IMG/VR virus record: IMGVR_UViG_3300013126_002137
Location: 1 to 53,421 of that record
Source: a virus
DNA: 53,421 bases
Reading direction: 5' to 3' (one strand)
In this document: one piece after another, positions 5,634 through 14,577 of the stretch
How the letters are laid out: each line of letters opens with the position of its first letter
Numbering within the stretch: the stretch's first letter is position 1
The notes under the pieces: model-generated
What the model saw: only the letters and a program-made list of their open reading frames with translations
Databases searched by the model: none
Told to the model about the DNA's origin: nothing
Position numbers and translations under genes: made by a program

Positions 5634-6140
5634 GTGGTTGAAATTGATATTACGGATGACCAAAGAAAAAGAGCAAAAGAGTTATATGAGTTTAACGTTT
5701 TAAAAGGTTCAGTAACTGAAGGTAAAGGAAATGAGGTGGGTGCATTAGGTGAGGTAATTGTTTGGGACCAATATAAAAAGAAAACAAAATATGTTGGTTC
5801 GTATGATTACGATATGATAATAAAAGGTAAAAAAGTTGATGTAAAAACAAAATTACAAAACATGGCACCACAGCCATATCACAGAGCAAATATTTTTGCA
5901 TACAATACTAGACAAAAATGTGATTACTATTGTTTTGTTGCTATTTTAAGTGATTTATCCAAAGGTTGGATAATCGGTTGGAAAGAGAAAGAAAAGTTCT
6001 TTAAAGAGGCTGAATTTCATAAAAAAGGTACTGTTGACAAGAAAGGTTCAGACCCTAATTGGACTTTTAAAGGAGATTGTTATTGTTTAGATAATTCTCA
6101 GTTAGAAACTAAAACTAAAAGGGAAAAACTAGATATTTAA
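5634..6140 (+). CDS. PD-(D/E)XK nuclease-like protein
   Basis: A 168-residue protein starting at GTG. GNEVGALGEVIVWDQY is followed by YDYDMIIKGKKVDVKTK, which has the spacing of an E ... D ... (D/E)xK catalytic core as in restriction-like nucleases. A hydrophobic beta strand follows (YYCFVAILS). This is inference from the motif pattern; the substrate is unknown. Confidence 0.6.
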   Translation: MVEIDITDDQRKRAKELYEFNVLKGSVTEGKGNEVGALGEVIVWDQYKKKTKYVGSYDYDMIIKGKKVDVKTKLQNMAPQPYHRANIFAYNTRQKCDYYCFVAILSDLSKGWIIGWKEKEKFFKEAEFHKKGTVDKKGSDPNWTFKGDCYCLDNSQLETKTKREKLDI

Positions 6141-6156
6141 TAATAAAATTACTAAC

Positions 6157-6651
6157 GTGAAACGAAAAGAGATGGAATTAGTTACAACCTATTTATGTAA
6201 AACAAGTGATATCGGAGTACATTCAAATGTATTCGGTGGTAGGTTAATATCAATAATTGATGAGAGCAGTGCAGCATATGCAGCGCAAATATGCGATACA
6301 CCTAGAATGGTCACAGTTAAAATCGATGATTTAATCTTCGATAAACCAGTAAAGGTGAACAATATAATAAAATTATACGCAAAAGTTTTGGAATTTGGGA
6401 GAACTTCTGTAACTTTGTATGTAGAATTAAGAAAACATGATGTTTATACTGGTGAGCAAGAAATTGCAATAAAAACAAATATTAAGTTTGTTAGGATAAA
6501 TGATGAAGGTAAACCAATTCCGATAACTGATGAGGTTAAGAATAGATATTATGAAAGATTAGAATTTTATGGTAAGGGTTTATTGAGTACAGAGGAAAAA
6601 GAGTTAGCGATGAAAAATGAAAAAGAAGGTAAATCCCATTATCAAGTTTAA
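6157..6651 (+). CDS. Acyl-CoA thioesterase, YciA-like hotdog protein
   Basis: A 164-residue protein matching the hotdog thioesterase pattern: NVFGGRLISIIDESSAAYAA near residues 26-45 (the VFGG turn and Asp on the central helix), then MVTVKIDDLIFDKPVKVNN and a strand ending IKFVRINDEGKP. The family hydrolyses acyl-CoA thioesters. The start could be GTG 6157 or ATG 6172. An unusual cargo for a phage; a role in altering host lipid or CoA pools is only inferred. Confidence 0.8.
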   Translation: MKRKEMELVTTYLCKTSDIGVHSNVFGGRLISIIDESSAAYAAQICDTPRMVTVKIDDLIFDKPVKVNNIIKLYAKVLEFGRTSVTLYVELRKHDVYTGEQEIAIKTNIKFVRINDEGKPIPITDEVKNRYYERLEFYGKGLLSTEEKELAMKNEKEGKSHYQV

Positions 6652-6856
6652 CGGTGGTGAACCAGTTGCTTTATGTAACAAATGTGGTGCAGTTATGTGT
6701 TATGTTAGTTGTAGAGAAGAAGATGGTGAATTTTGCAAAGTAAAAGAAATTAGAAATCTTAATGGGGTTAACTATATATCAACACCAATTGGACAAACAC
6801 CACCACCGTACTGTAACATATGTGAACCATTGTATAATTATTCTTTAAATGAATGA
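6617..6856 (+). CDS. Zinc-ribbon-like small protein
   Basis: A 79-residue protein with CNKC near the start and CNIC near the end, likely a zinc-binding knuckle pair. It overlaps the thioesterase gene by 35 bases. Role unknown. Confidence 0.65.
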   Translation: MKKKVNPIIKFNGGEPVALCNKCGAVMCYVSCREEDGEFCKVKEIRNLNGVNYISTPIGQTPPPYCNICEPLYNYSLNE

Positions 6857-6859
6857 ATT

Positions 6860-6934
6860 ATGGATTATAACGTAAATAATATAAGAACATTGGCAGAATA
6901 TTTGTTCTGCTATGTTAATAGATACCCGAATTAG
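6860..6934 (+). CDS. Possible 24-residue peptide
   Basis: A short ATG frame (MDYNVNNIRTLAEYLFCYVN ...) that exactly fills the gap between two genes. Compact packing argues for it; nothing else does. Confidence 0.3.
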   Translation: MDYNVNNIRTLAEYLFCYVNRYPN

Positions 6935-6937
6935 TAT

Positions 6938-7183
6938 ATGGAATATTATATGGAAATTATGGCATATTTTGCCTCAGTAATAGTGCTTATATCTTTTATG
7001 GTTAAAGATATCGTACTTTTGCGTTTACTAAATATGTTAGGTTGTTTATTGTTTTTAACTTATTCAACTTATCATGAAAGATACCCATTGGTTTTTTTAA
7101 ACTTTATGGTTATAGTTGTTAATTTAATTTATATTTACAAACCATTAGTTGTTTTATGGAAGGGACGTTTAAAAAAGAGATAA
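6938..7183 (+). CDS. YgjV-like inner membrane protein
   Basis: An 81-residue protein with three membrane helices. The pattern SFMVKDIVLLRLLNMLGCLL and the later RYPLVFLNFMVIVVNLIYIY fits the YgjV membrane family (helix, K-D turn, LR..N..G helix, P..N helix). Function of the family is not defined. Confidence 0.65.
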   Translation: MEYYMEIMAYFASVIVLISFMVKDIVLLRLLNMLGCLLFLTYSTYHERYPLVFLNFMVIVVNLIYIYKPLVVLWKGRLKKR

Positions 7184-7347
7184 TAGGTAATGAGTTATAC
7201 CTATTCAACGCAAAAGGTGAATTAATATTTAAACGTTGGTTAAACCAAGGTTATTCAAAAATATTCACACCGTTTGCTTACGGTAAAAATGACACGTATA
7301 TGTCAATAACTGAAAAAGATGGTAAAATAATACGTAAACAGAAATGA
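7156..7347 (+). CDS. Hypothetical small protein
   Basis: A 63-residue beta-rich protein overlapping the membrane protein gene by 28 bases and the DHFR gene by four. Family not recognised. Confidence 0.6.
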   Translation: MEGTFKKEIIGNELYLFNAKGELIFKRWLNQGYSKIFTPFAYGKNDTYMSITEKDGKIIRKQK

Positions 7348-7850
7348 TTAGTATTATAGTGGCCGCTTCTATTAATATGGTAATTGGTAAAAACAATCAA
7401 TTACCATGGCATATCCCTAGTGATTTAAAGTTGTTTAAAGAACTAACAATAGGTAAACGAATATACATGGGTAGGAAGTGTTGGGAATCACTTCCAGAGA
7501 AATTTAGACCACTACCAAATAGAGAAAATATTGTAATCACCAGAGATGAAAACTATAAAGCAAAAGGTGCTTTTGTTTTTAATGATTTAGAAAAAATAAA
7601 ACGTAGTTTTAAACCAACATCTAGCACTTATGGTTTAAGAGAACATTTTGTTATTGGTGGTGCTGAAATATATAAAGAGTTTTTCCCAATAGCTCAAAAA
7701 CTATATCTAACTGAAGTGTTAACCGAAATTGAAGGAGATACGTATTTAGAAGGTTTTAACCCAGATGAGTGGGAATTAATACACGAAAGTGATATCTATG
7801 AAGAAAACGATTTTAAATTTCGTTTCAAATCTTTTAAAAGAAAATCTTAA
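7344..7850 (+). CDS. folA: Dihydrofolate reductase
   Basis: A 168-residue protein with the full DHFR pattern: IVAASINMVIGKNNQLPWHI (substrate loop, Trp), DLKLFKELT, the NADPH motif GRKCWESLP, ITRD, and FVIGGAEIYKEF near the C-terminus. It reduces dihydrofolate to tetrahydrofolate for nucleotide synthesis. It overlaps the preceding gene by four bases and closes the 5356-7850 cluster. Phage DHFR commonly accompanies other nucleotide enzymes; a dCMP deaminase lies at 16313. Confidence 0.95.
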   Translation: MISIIVAASINMVIGKNNQLPWHIPSDLKLFKELTIGKRIYMGRKCWESLPEKFRPLPNRENIVITRDENYKAKGAFVFNDLEKIKRSFKPTSSTYGLREHFVIGGAEIYKEFFPIAQKLYLTEVLTEIEGDTYLEGFNPDEWELIHESDIYEENDFKFRFKSFKRKS

Positions 7851-7855
7851 AAAAA

Positions 7856-7887
7856 TTTGTTTAATTAATTTTTTGTTTGTACATTTG
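7856..7887 (+). promoter_or_regulatory. Bacteroidetes-type promoter
   Basis: TTTG 7856-7859, 20-base spacer, TACATTTG 7880-7887. It starts the 7903-11540 operon. Confidence 0.8.
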
Positions 7888-7902
7888 TGTTATAAATAAT
7901 TT

Positions 7903-8214
7903 ATGGCACAAGAACGCAAAAAAACAGAACCAAAACCAATTGTCAAAACTGAACCTAAAAAAAGAGTTTCAGAGCCAGTAGCTAAAGAAACTCCTAAGAA
8001 AGAGGTTAAAGTACAACAAAAAGTTGAGGAACCAGTGGAATCAAAAACCAAAAGAAGTGAAAATAAATATGTTAGAATTGCTTTGGATGCCAAAGCTGAA
8101 GAACGGAATGAATTTTCACAAAAGGTTAAAAATGGTGAGTTGAAATATGCATTTTATGCAACAGATAATGATAAAGGTTATCATTATTATTTAGTAATTA
8201 AAAAACAAAAATAG
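7903..8214 (+). CDS. Hypothetical protein with Lys/Pro-rich N-terminus
   Basis: 103 residues. The first 55 are low-complexity Lys/Pro/Glu/Val, probably disordered. The C-terminal half (KYAFYATDNDKGYHYYLVIK) looks like a small folded domain. First gene of a seven-gene run without internal promoters. Confidence 0.7.
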   Translation: MAQERKKTEPKPIVKTEPKKRVSEPVAKETPKKEVKVQQKVEEPVESKTKRSENKYVRIALDAKAEERNEFSQKVKNGELKYAFYATDNDKGYHYYLVIKKQK

Positions 8215-8215
8215 T

Positions 8216-8788
8216 ATGGCTAATACAATGACAAATATTGTTAAAATCTTTGCTAATGATGAGGCAATAGACAAAATCAATGAAAGATTTGAAGTTGCTG
8301 GTGGTTACAGCGACATGGTAGAATTTGCAAAAGCGTTTTATGATGTACCAGAAATTATTGAAGGTGGGGTTAGTGTTTCATGGTCATTAGACAATATGGG
8401 TTCTAAATGGGTTTATATTGAGAATGATATTGATATGGATAGATGGAATATCGCATCTGCTTATTATTACCCACATGACTTTTTAAAACATCTATTCAAT
8501 TTAGTAACAGACATTGACCCAGAAGCATATATTGTAAACAAATATCAAGATGAAACTTATAGTCCATGTGGTGTTGTTGTTTATAAAAAAGATTCTGAGG
8601 GTGAACCTATGTGGTATGATTATGAAGAAGAATTTGAAGACCCAACTGATGACATGGATTGGGATGATGAGGGTTATGATGATGCTAGAGAAGATTTCAT
8701 ATATAAAATAGAAAATTTCCACGATGAACATGAAGAATATTGTATCAAAATGATTGATGAAGGGGATGGTAGAACGTTTGACGAATAA
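8216..8788 (+). CDS. Api92-like ferredoxin-fold protein
   Basis: 190 residues. MANTMTNIVKIF, LDNMGSKWVYIEND and IASAYYYPHDFLKHLF match the family of phage proteins with a ferredoxin-like Api92 domain (unknown function; small betas, a Trp-rich core and a Y/F-P helix). The C-terminus is very acidic. Confidence 0.6.
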   Translation: MANTMTNIVKIFANDEAIDKINERFEVAGGYSDMVEFAKAFYDVPEIIEGGVSVSWSLDNMGSKWVYIENDIDMDRWNIASAYYYPHDFLKHLFNLVTDIDPEAYIVNKYQDETYSPCGVVVYKKDSEGEPMWYDYEEEFEDPTDDMDWDDEGYDDAREDFIYKIENFHDEHEEYCIKMIDEGDGRTFDE

Positions 8789-8800
8789 AAAAATAAGAAA

Positions 8801-9196
8801 ATGAAATTAAAAGAAAGAATAAACGCAGATTTTATGGCAGCGTTTAAAGCAAAACAAATGGAAAAGAAAAACTTTTTGGGTGTAGTGAAAGGTGAAATCC
8901 AAAATGAAGTAGGTCGTTCTGGTAAAGACGATGATGAAACAGTTATGGGTATTTTAAAGAAAATTGAAAAGTCTTTGAAACAAACAAACACAGCTGAATC
9001 ATTGGCTGAGTTAGAATACATCAAACCTTATTTACCAGAATTGATGAATGAAACTACTATCCGTTCTATTGTTGAAACATTTAAGAATGATGGTATTACT
9101 GATGTTGGTAGAATGATGGGTGTGTTTAACAAAGAGTATAAATGTAAAGCAGATAATGCGGTAGTTTCTAAAATCGTTAAAGAAGTATTAGCATGA
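8801..9196 (+). CDS. GatB/YqeY-domain protein
   Basis: A 131-residue helical protein. MKLKERINADFMAAFKAKQM and the later EYIKPYLPELMNETTIRSIV match the YqeY family, related to the tail of the tRNA-dependent amidotransferase subunit GatB. A link to tRNA fits the other translation genes here but is inference. It overlaps the next gene by four bases. Confidence 0.8.
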   Translation: MKLKERINADFMAAFKAKQMEKKNFLGVVKGEIQNEVGRSGKDDDETVMGILKKIEKSLKQTNTAESLAELEYIKPYLPELMNETTIRSIVETFKNDGITDVGRMMGVFNKEYKCKADNAVVSKIVKEVLA

Positions 9197-9570
9197 TAGG
9201 TTATTTATTATTTATAATATTGGTGCATTGGTTTGCAGATTTCGTTCTGCAAACGCACCATATGAGTACTAGAAAAAGTAGTAGTAATTATTATCTAACT
9301 ATGCATGTTACTGTATATACTTTTGCTACTATTCTTTTATGGTCTTTGGTTTTTCCTTTTACACCGTTACATATAACAAGTTTAGGTGTTTGGTTATCTT
9401 TTGTTGTTATTTTTGTGACACATTGGGTTACCGATTACTTTACTAGTAGATTAACTAGTAAATTATATAAAGAAGAAAGATATCATGACTTTTTTGTGGT
9501 AATAGGGTTTGGCCAAGTGTTGCATTACACACAATTATTATTAACCTTTTATTATATATTACAATTATGA
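9193..9570 (+). CDS. DUF3307 membrane protein
   Basis: 125 residues with four membrane helices. HWFADFVLQ near the start, conserved His in TMHVTVYTF, HWVTDYF and GFGQVLHYTQLL near the end fit DUF3307. Function unknown. Confidence 0.7.
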   Translation: MIGYLLFIILVHWFADFVLQTHHMSTRKSSSNYYLTMHVTVYTFATILLWSLVFPFTPLHITSLGVWLSFVVIFVTHWVTDYFTSRLTSKLYKEERYHDFFVVIGFGQVLHYTQLLLTFYYILQL

Positions 9571-10163
9571 GAATAAAATTAGAACATCAACGTATTTGGT
9601 TTGCTTCTGATTACCATTTTTGTCACTCTAACGTGATAAAATATGATGAACGACCATTTAAAAACGTTGATGATATGCATGAAGCACTAATTGAAAACTG
9701 GAATCACTATGTTTCAGAGGATGATTTGGTGTTTTATTTGGGTGATTTGTCTTTTGATAAGAATGGAAAAGAAACTTATGACTTGGTTCACCAGTTAAAA
9801 GGGCAAATTCACTACATTATGGGTAACCATGACAAAGAAAAAGACATAAAAAAGCTAAATCGTTTTGAAACTATTAGTGATTATGTTAATTTATCGGTCT
9901 TGGATGAAGATAATCCTAGAAAATGGCAAGATATTATGATGATGCACTACCCAATACTATCTTGGGACAAGGCTCACCATGGTGCTTGGCATTTACATGG
10001 TCACTGTCATGGGTCATTGATGAAAGATACAAACTATGATTGGTATTATAAAAATAAAGTAATGGATGTAGGTTGCTGCATGACAGATTACCACCCACTA
10101 CATTACACTGACGTGAAAGAAATCATGTCAACAAAAGAAATAGAAAAAGTAGGACACCACTAA
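9567..10163 (+). CDS. Calcineurin-like metallophosphoesterase
   Basis: A 198-residue protein carrying all metal-binding motifs in order: SDYHFCH, GDLSF, GNHDKE, MMHYP and HGHCHG. These place two metal ions for phosphodiester or phosphomonoester hydrolysis. Substrate unknown. One of four such enzymes in the window. Confidence 0.88.
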   Translation: MRIKLEHQRIWFASDYHFCHSNVIKYDERPFKNVDDMHEALIENWNHYVSEDDLVFYLGDLSFDKNGKETYDLVHQLKGQIHYIMGNHDKEKDIKKLNRFETISDYVNLSVLDEDNPRKWQDIMMMHYPILSWDKAHHGAWHLHGHCHGSLMKDTNYDWYYKNKVMDVGCCMTDYHPLHYTDVKEIMSTKEIEKVGHH

Positions 10164-10175
10164 AACTAAAATAAA

Positions 10176-11540
10176 ATGGGAGCGAAAAAGAAAATTAAAA
10201 CATTACCATTAAATGAAGGTAATATTAAAGAAATCGAAATAACAATGGATGAGATAATGAAAAATATTAGAAAAGGTTCTAAAGGTAAAAATGTTTTATT
10301 ATCTGGTTTGGTTGAAGAAATTGAAGTACCATTATATGATTCATATGATGAACAAGAAGATAATTACGAAGAAGATGATGACTACACTTCTACTAATCAA
10401 ACAATAGATGGTACATTTGTTGAATTAGCGTTGATTAATAGTTATTTGTATGATTGCTTTAAAAAACGACAAAAAGACGTTATCGTTACATCATATGGTA
10501 CTACTGATGGTTTAGGTAGAATGTATCTGAACGGTAGTTTTGATAACACTAGTTCATTTTGGTTCGAGTGTGTTATGCCAGATTCAGATAATAAATTTTT
10601 CTTCCAAACAAAAATATTTGTTGATAATAGAAGTGAATTACAAGTTCAGTTGCACATAACAATACAAAACGGTATTTCATCTGATAAAATTAATGAATTG
10701 ATTGATGAGATAAAACATTTGGCATTTAACAATTCTGAATACAAAGGTAAATGTATCAAAGTTAAATTGAGAGATGGTCGATTCAAAGGTATTGAAATCA
10801 TAAACATCAAAGAGTCTTCAAATGAGTTGATATTGAATGATGTTCAAACAAAGTTTATTGAACATTTTATTGCTCGTGTTAGTAGAGGTGGTAACGCTAG
10901 ATATTTGTTAAACGGAGAACCAGGAACTGGTAAAACGGAATCAATTCGTGAAATTGCTAGACGATTAATACCCAATGTAACATTTGTTATTCCAGAATTT
11001 TACTCAACAAATGATTTAACTATGATTATGGAGGGTTGTGAGATTTTCGATAACGCTGTAATTATCATGGATGATATTGACTTATTCTTAGGTTCACGTG
11101 ATAACGGAAGTTACACATCATTGTTAGGTCAATTCTTATCGTTCTTTGATGGGGTTAAGAAAAGAAAAATCAGCTTGTTAGCATCTACTAATGACAAAGG
11201 ATTGGTTGATAAAGCTGCGGAAAGACCTGGACGTTTTAACTTTACGTTAGATTATAGTTTCTTAAATGAAGACCAAATCGTTAAAGTGTGTAATATTCAC
11301 TTACCAGAGAAATGGAGAGTTAAAGAAGTTTACAATGCGCTTAATGAAAACATAAATGGTAAAAAACCAAATATTACTGGTGCGTTCATTGCTAACTTGG
11401 CTGATAACATCAAAGAGATGTCAGAAGATGATGAAAATTGGAAGTTGGAAGACACCGTTTCTCTTATCAAAGAATCTTACAAAGGGTTCTATTCAAGTCA
11501 AGTAGAAAAAGAAAAATCCAGTATGGGTTTTATTAGATAA
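10176..11540 (+). CDS. AAA+ ATPase
   Basis: 454 residues. An N-terminal region of about 230 residues without recognised domain, then an AAA+ module: Walker A GEPGTGKT at 247-254, Walker B IIMDDIDLF, sensor-1 ASTND and arginine-finger-like ERPGRF. Acts as an ATP-driven remodeller; target unknown. Last gene of its operon, with a terminator after the stop. Confidence 0.85.
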   Translation: MGAKKKIKTLPLNEGNIKEIEITMDEIMKNIRKGSKGKNVLLSGLVEEIEVPLYDSYDEQEDNYEEDDDYTSTNQTIDGTFVELALINSYLYDCFKKRQKDVIVTSYGTTDGLGRMYLNGSFDNTSSFWFECVMPDSDNKFFFQTKIFVDNRSELQVQLHITIQNGISSDKINELIDEIKHLAFNNSEYKGKCIKVKLRDGRFKGIEIINIKESSNELILNDVQTKFIEHFIARVSRGGNARYLLNGEPGTGKTESIREIARRLIPNVTFVIPEFYSTNDLTMIMEGCEIFDNAVIIMDDIDLFLGSRDNGSYTSLLGQFLSFFDGVKKRKISLLASTNDKGLVDKAAERPGRFNFTLDYSFLNEDQIVKVCNIHLPEKWRVKEVYNALNENINGKKPNITGAFIANLADNIKEMSEDDENWKLEDTVSLIKESYKGFYSSQVEKEKSSMGFIR

Positions 11541-11545
11541 AAAAA

Positions 11546-11579
11546 AATCCGAATAAGTTTGATTATTCGGATTTTTTTT
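11546..11579 (+). terminator. Terminator with embedded -33 box
   Basis: AATCCGAATAA 11546-11556 pairs with TTATTCGGATT 11563-11573, followed by a T-run. The hairpin loop holds the TTTG of the next promoter. Confidence 0.9.
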
Positions 11580-11588
11580 GTACATTTG
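11558..11588 (+). promoter_or_regulatory. Promoter of the NAD island
   Basis: TTTG 11558-11561 (inside the terminator loop), 19-base spacer, TACATTTG 11581-11588. It reads into the NMNAT-Nudix gene. Confidence 0.75.
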
Positions 11589-11610
11589 TATTATTAAAAT
11601 AAAGAGTTTT

Positions 11611-12621
11611 ATGGAACCAAAAAACAATGTAGAAGACACAATCAAAAATGCTGAGATTGGTGTAGTTGTTGCCCGTTTTCAAGTACATAAATTGCATGAG
11701 GGTCATATTAAATTAATCGATAAAGTTATCGAAAATCACAAGAAAGTTATTATATTTTTAGGTGTTCCAATAATTGGTAACACTAAATCTAACCCATTAG
11801 ATTATGCAACTAGAGAAGCGATGGTTAAAGAAGTTTATCCAAATGTAATCGTATTACCGTTAAAAGACCAAAGGTCAAATCAAAAATGGTCTAGTGAGTT
11901 AGATAACCTTATCCAAGTACCGTTTGGTGAACGCAGTGCGTTGAGTGCTGTTTTATATGGTAGTCGTGACTCATTTATACCATATTATTCTGGAAAATAT
12001 CCAGTTATTGAATTTACAACTGACATCATTTATTCTGGTACTGAAGTTAGAAAACAAGTTTCAAAAGAAATCTTATCATCAACCGATTTTAGGGCTGGTA
12101 TTATTCATGCAACATACGCTGCAAGACCAGTTACTTATCCAACAGTTGATATAACTGTTTACAATGATAAAGGACAAATTTTATTAGCTAAAAAACCTAA
12201 CGAACCACATTATCGTTTTATTGGTGGTTTTGTTGATAGAACCGATGAGTCATGGGAGGTTGCTGCTAGACGTGAATTTAGAGAAGAAACTGGTGGTAAT
12301 GCAGAGATTGACACACCAAGATATGTTTGTAGTGGCGCAATCAAAGATTGGCGTTATGCTAAAACGGAATCTGGTATCATGACATCATTGTTTATTAGTA
12401 AATTCTTATGGGGTAGAATTGAACCATCTGATGATATCTTTAGTTTACATTGGATTGACCCATCTAGTTTAAAAACTAATGAGATAATGGAAGAACATCA
12501 AGAACTATTTAAAAATTTGATGGATTATCTAAAACGTAATAACACGTTGGAAGATGCTAAAAATGAAGTATCAGAAGCAATAAAAAAAGCGAAAGAAAAA
12601 TACGGAGAAAGTATAGCATGA
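11611..12621 (+). CDS. nadM: Bifunctional NMN adenylyltransferase / Nudix ADP-ribose pyrophosphatase
   Basis: 336 residues in two domains. The N-terminal nucleotidyltransferase has VVARFQVHKLHEGHIKLID (HxGH-type site, here HEGH) and a late SGTEVRKQV, as in NMN adenylyltransferase. The C-terminal Nudix domain has GGFVDRTDESWEVAARREF followed by REETGG. The first half makes NAD+ from NMN and ATP; the second cleaves ADP-ribose to AMP and ribose-5-phosphate. ATG 11611 is used because the promoter box lies at 11581-11588. It overlaps the SLOG gene by four bases, an operon with NAMPT. Confidence 0.92.
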   Translation: MEPKNNVEDTIKNAEIGVVVARFQVHKLHEGHIKLIDKVIENHKKVIIFLGVPIIGNTKSNPLDYATREAMVKEVYPNVIVLPLKDQRSNQKWSSELDNLIQVPFGERSALSAVLYGSRDSFIPYYSGKYPVIEFTTDIIYSGTEVRKQVSKEILSSTDFRAGIIHATYAARPVTYPTVDITVYNDKGQILLAKKPNEPHYRFIGGFVDRTDESWEVAARREFREETGGNAEIDTPRYVCSGAIKDWRYAKTESGIMTSLFISKFLWGRIEPSDDIFSLHWIDPSSLKTNEIMEEHQELFKNLMDYLKRNNTLEDAKNEVSEAIKKAKEKYGESIA

Positions 12622-12956
12622 AAGTAGCGGTAATTGGTTCCAGAAGTTTTAATGATTACGAATTAGTAAAAGAAACATTGAAACACTACGCAATAACTTT
12701 ATTGGTTAGTGGCGGTGCTAAAGGTGCTGACTCGTTGGGTGAAAGATATGCAAATGAAAATAACATTCAAACACTTATCTTTAAACCAGATTGGGAAAAA
12801 CATGGTAGAGCTGCTGGCATGATTAGAAACACTGATATCATTAATAATGCTGACACAATAATAGCGTTTTGGGATGGTGAAAGTAAAGGAACCAAAGATA
12901 GTTTAACAAAAGCTGAAAAATTAGGAAAAAACATAATATTAATAAAAACAAAGTAG
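12618..12956 (+). CDS. SLOG-family nucleotide-binding protein (DUF2493/YspA-like)
   Basis: 112 residues with a Rossmann-like pattern: VIGSRSFNDY, LLVS(GGAKGAD)SLGERYA, KPDWEKHGRAAGMIRNTDII and AFWDGESKGT. SLOG proteins bind nucleotide-derived ligands, and some families sense or cleave NAD+/ADP-ribose derivatives. Position between NMNAT-Nudix and NAMPT suggests an NAD-linked ligand, which is inference. Confidence 0.82.
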   Translation: MKVAVIGSRSFNDYELVKETLKHYAITLLVSGGAKGADSLGERYANENNIQTLIFKPDWEKHGRAAGMIRNTDIINNADTIIAFWDGESKGTKDSLTKAEKLGKNIILIKTK

Positions 12957-12957
12957 T

Positions 12958-14577
12958 ATGCAATCAGAAACTAGAAAAATGAAAAGAAGTTTAGCACTTA
13001 AAGAAGTGATTAAAACTAGATTAGCAGAAGCCATCAAAAATAAAGATTGGTCTTCAATCGAAACATTAGAAGGTCTTATCACAAAAGCGTTAGATAAACC
13101 TAATAACCTTATCCTTATGGGTGATGCGTATAAATACTCACACCACAAATTCTATGAGGATAACACAACACTTATTTATTCATACATGGAATCACGTGGT
13201 GGTCGTTTCAATGAAACTGTATGGTATGGTCTTGAAATGTTCATTAAAGAATATTTAGAAGGTGTTGCAATCACACAAGAAGAATTAGATGAAGCATATG
13301 AGTACTTGGGCACAAAATATGGTGTATTTGGTCGTGAAGATGTCTTTGATAAATCTAAATTCCAATACATTATCGATGTTCATGGTGGTAAGTTACCAGT
13401 ACGTATCAAAGCAGTACCAGAGGGTACAGTTGTAGGTGTTAAAAACGTTCTTATGACTATTGAGAATACTGACCCTAATTGCTATTGGTTAACTAATTTC
13501 TTAGAAACAATTATGATGCAATTATGGTATCCAATTACAGTTGCAACATTGTCACGTGAAGTTAAGAAAATTGTTATTGAATACTACCAAAAAACATCAG
13601 CATTGCCAGAACATATTATGAACACTGTTATCGAGTTCGTATTGAATGACTTTGGTTTCAGAGGTGTATCATCTGTACAATCAGCTGGCTATGGTGGTTC
13701 AGCCCATTTAATTAACTTTATGGGTTCTGACACAACTGTTGCATCAAAACGTATTTGTGATTATTACAATACTGACACTGTATTTGGTTTATCAGTACCA
13801 GCAACTGAACACTCTATCATGACAATGAAAGGTGAAGCTGGTGAAGTTGAAATGATGAGAAGAACATTGGAGAAATATCCTACTGGTATTGTTGCTTGTG
13901 TGTCTGACTCTTACCATATCTTACGTGCATGTACTGAATATTGGGGAACTGAATTACGTGATTTGATTTTATCTCGTCCAGCAGAACCAGGTAACCAACT
14001 TGTTATTCGTCCAGATAGTGGTCACGTTGTCAATACTTTAAAAGAAGTGTTTGCGATTTTGTTTGACAAATTTGGTTATACGGTAAACGATAAAGGGTTC
14101 AAAGTATTACCACCACAAGTTCGTGTTATCCAAGGTGATGGTGTAAATATCAATTCAATTCGTGAGATTTACGAAGAATTATACAGATTAGGTATTTCTG
14201 CTGAGAATATAGTGTTTGGTATGGGTGGTAAATTGTTACAAGCTGACATCAATCGTGATACACAAAATTTTGCAACAAAAGCATGTTTTGCAATTGTTAA
14301 TGGTGAGCAACGTGATTTGGTTAAATCACCAACTGAAATTGATGAAAATGGTGAATTAAAACCATCATTCAAAAAATCTAAACAAGGTAGATTGAAATTG
14401 GTTAAAGATTACACAAATAATGTTTATAAAACAGTTACATCATTAGAAGATGAATATGAAAGAGCACATGATTCTTTGGTTACTGTTTTTGAAGATGGTA
14501 AATTGTTAACTGAAACACCATTTGAAACTATCAGAAGTAGAGCTAAAATTTATAATTTAAACTTAGAAATAGCATAA
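12958..14577 (+). CDS. nadV: Nicotinamide phosphoribosyltransferase
   Basis: 539 residues. Motifs typical of NAMPT are visible: GDAYKYSHHKFY and SYMESRGGRF near the N-terminus, FGFRGVSS, PATEHSIMTMKGE, IRPDSGH and GDGVNINSI, then GGKLLQ. It joins nicotinamide and PRPP to give NMN, the substrate of the NMNAT encoded two genes upstream. Slightly longer at the N-terminus than common homologues. NAMPT + NMNAT is the published phage NAD+ reconstitution pathway type 2. Confidence 0.95.
   Translation: MQSETRKMKRSLALKEVIKTRLAEAIKNKDWSSIETLEGLITKALDKPNNLILMGDAYKYSHHKFYEDNTTLIYSYMESRGGRFNETVWYGLEMFIKEYLEGVAITQEELDEAYEYLGTKYGVFGREDVFDKSKFQYIIDVHGGKLPVRIKAVPEGTVVGVKNVLMTIENTDPNCYWLTNFLETIMMQLWYPITVATLSREVKKIVIEYYQKTSALPEHIMNTVIEFVLNDFGFRGVSSVQSAGYGGSAHLINFMGSDTTVASKRICDYYNTDTVFGLSVPATEHSIMTMKGEAGEVEMMRRTLEKYPTGIVACVSDSYHILRACTEYWGTELRDLILSRPAEPGNQLVIRPDSGHVVNTLKEVFAILFDKFGYTVNDKGFKVLPPQVRVIQGDGVNINSIREIYEELYRLGISAENIVFGMGGKLLQADINRDTQNFATKACFAIVNGEQRDLVKSPTEIDENGELKPSFKKSKQGRLKLVKDYTNNVYKTVTSLEDEYERAHDSLVTVFEDGKLLTETPFETIRSRAKIYNLNLEIA

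Noticed and set aside
8674-9024. Long minus-strand open frames, also at 21163-21507, 21538-21936, 43354-43668 and 44637-45140.
   Set aside because: They lie antisense to clear genes, have Ser/Phe/Ile-biased composition typical of antisense AT-rich codons, and lack promoters or motifs.
11945-12154. An internal + strand frame in the NMNAT-Nudix gene.
   Set aside because: Out of frame with a clearly conserved protein and without its own signals.
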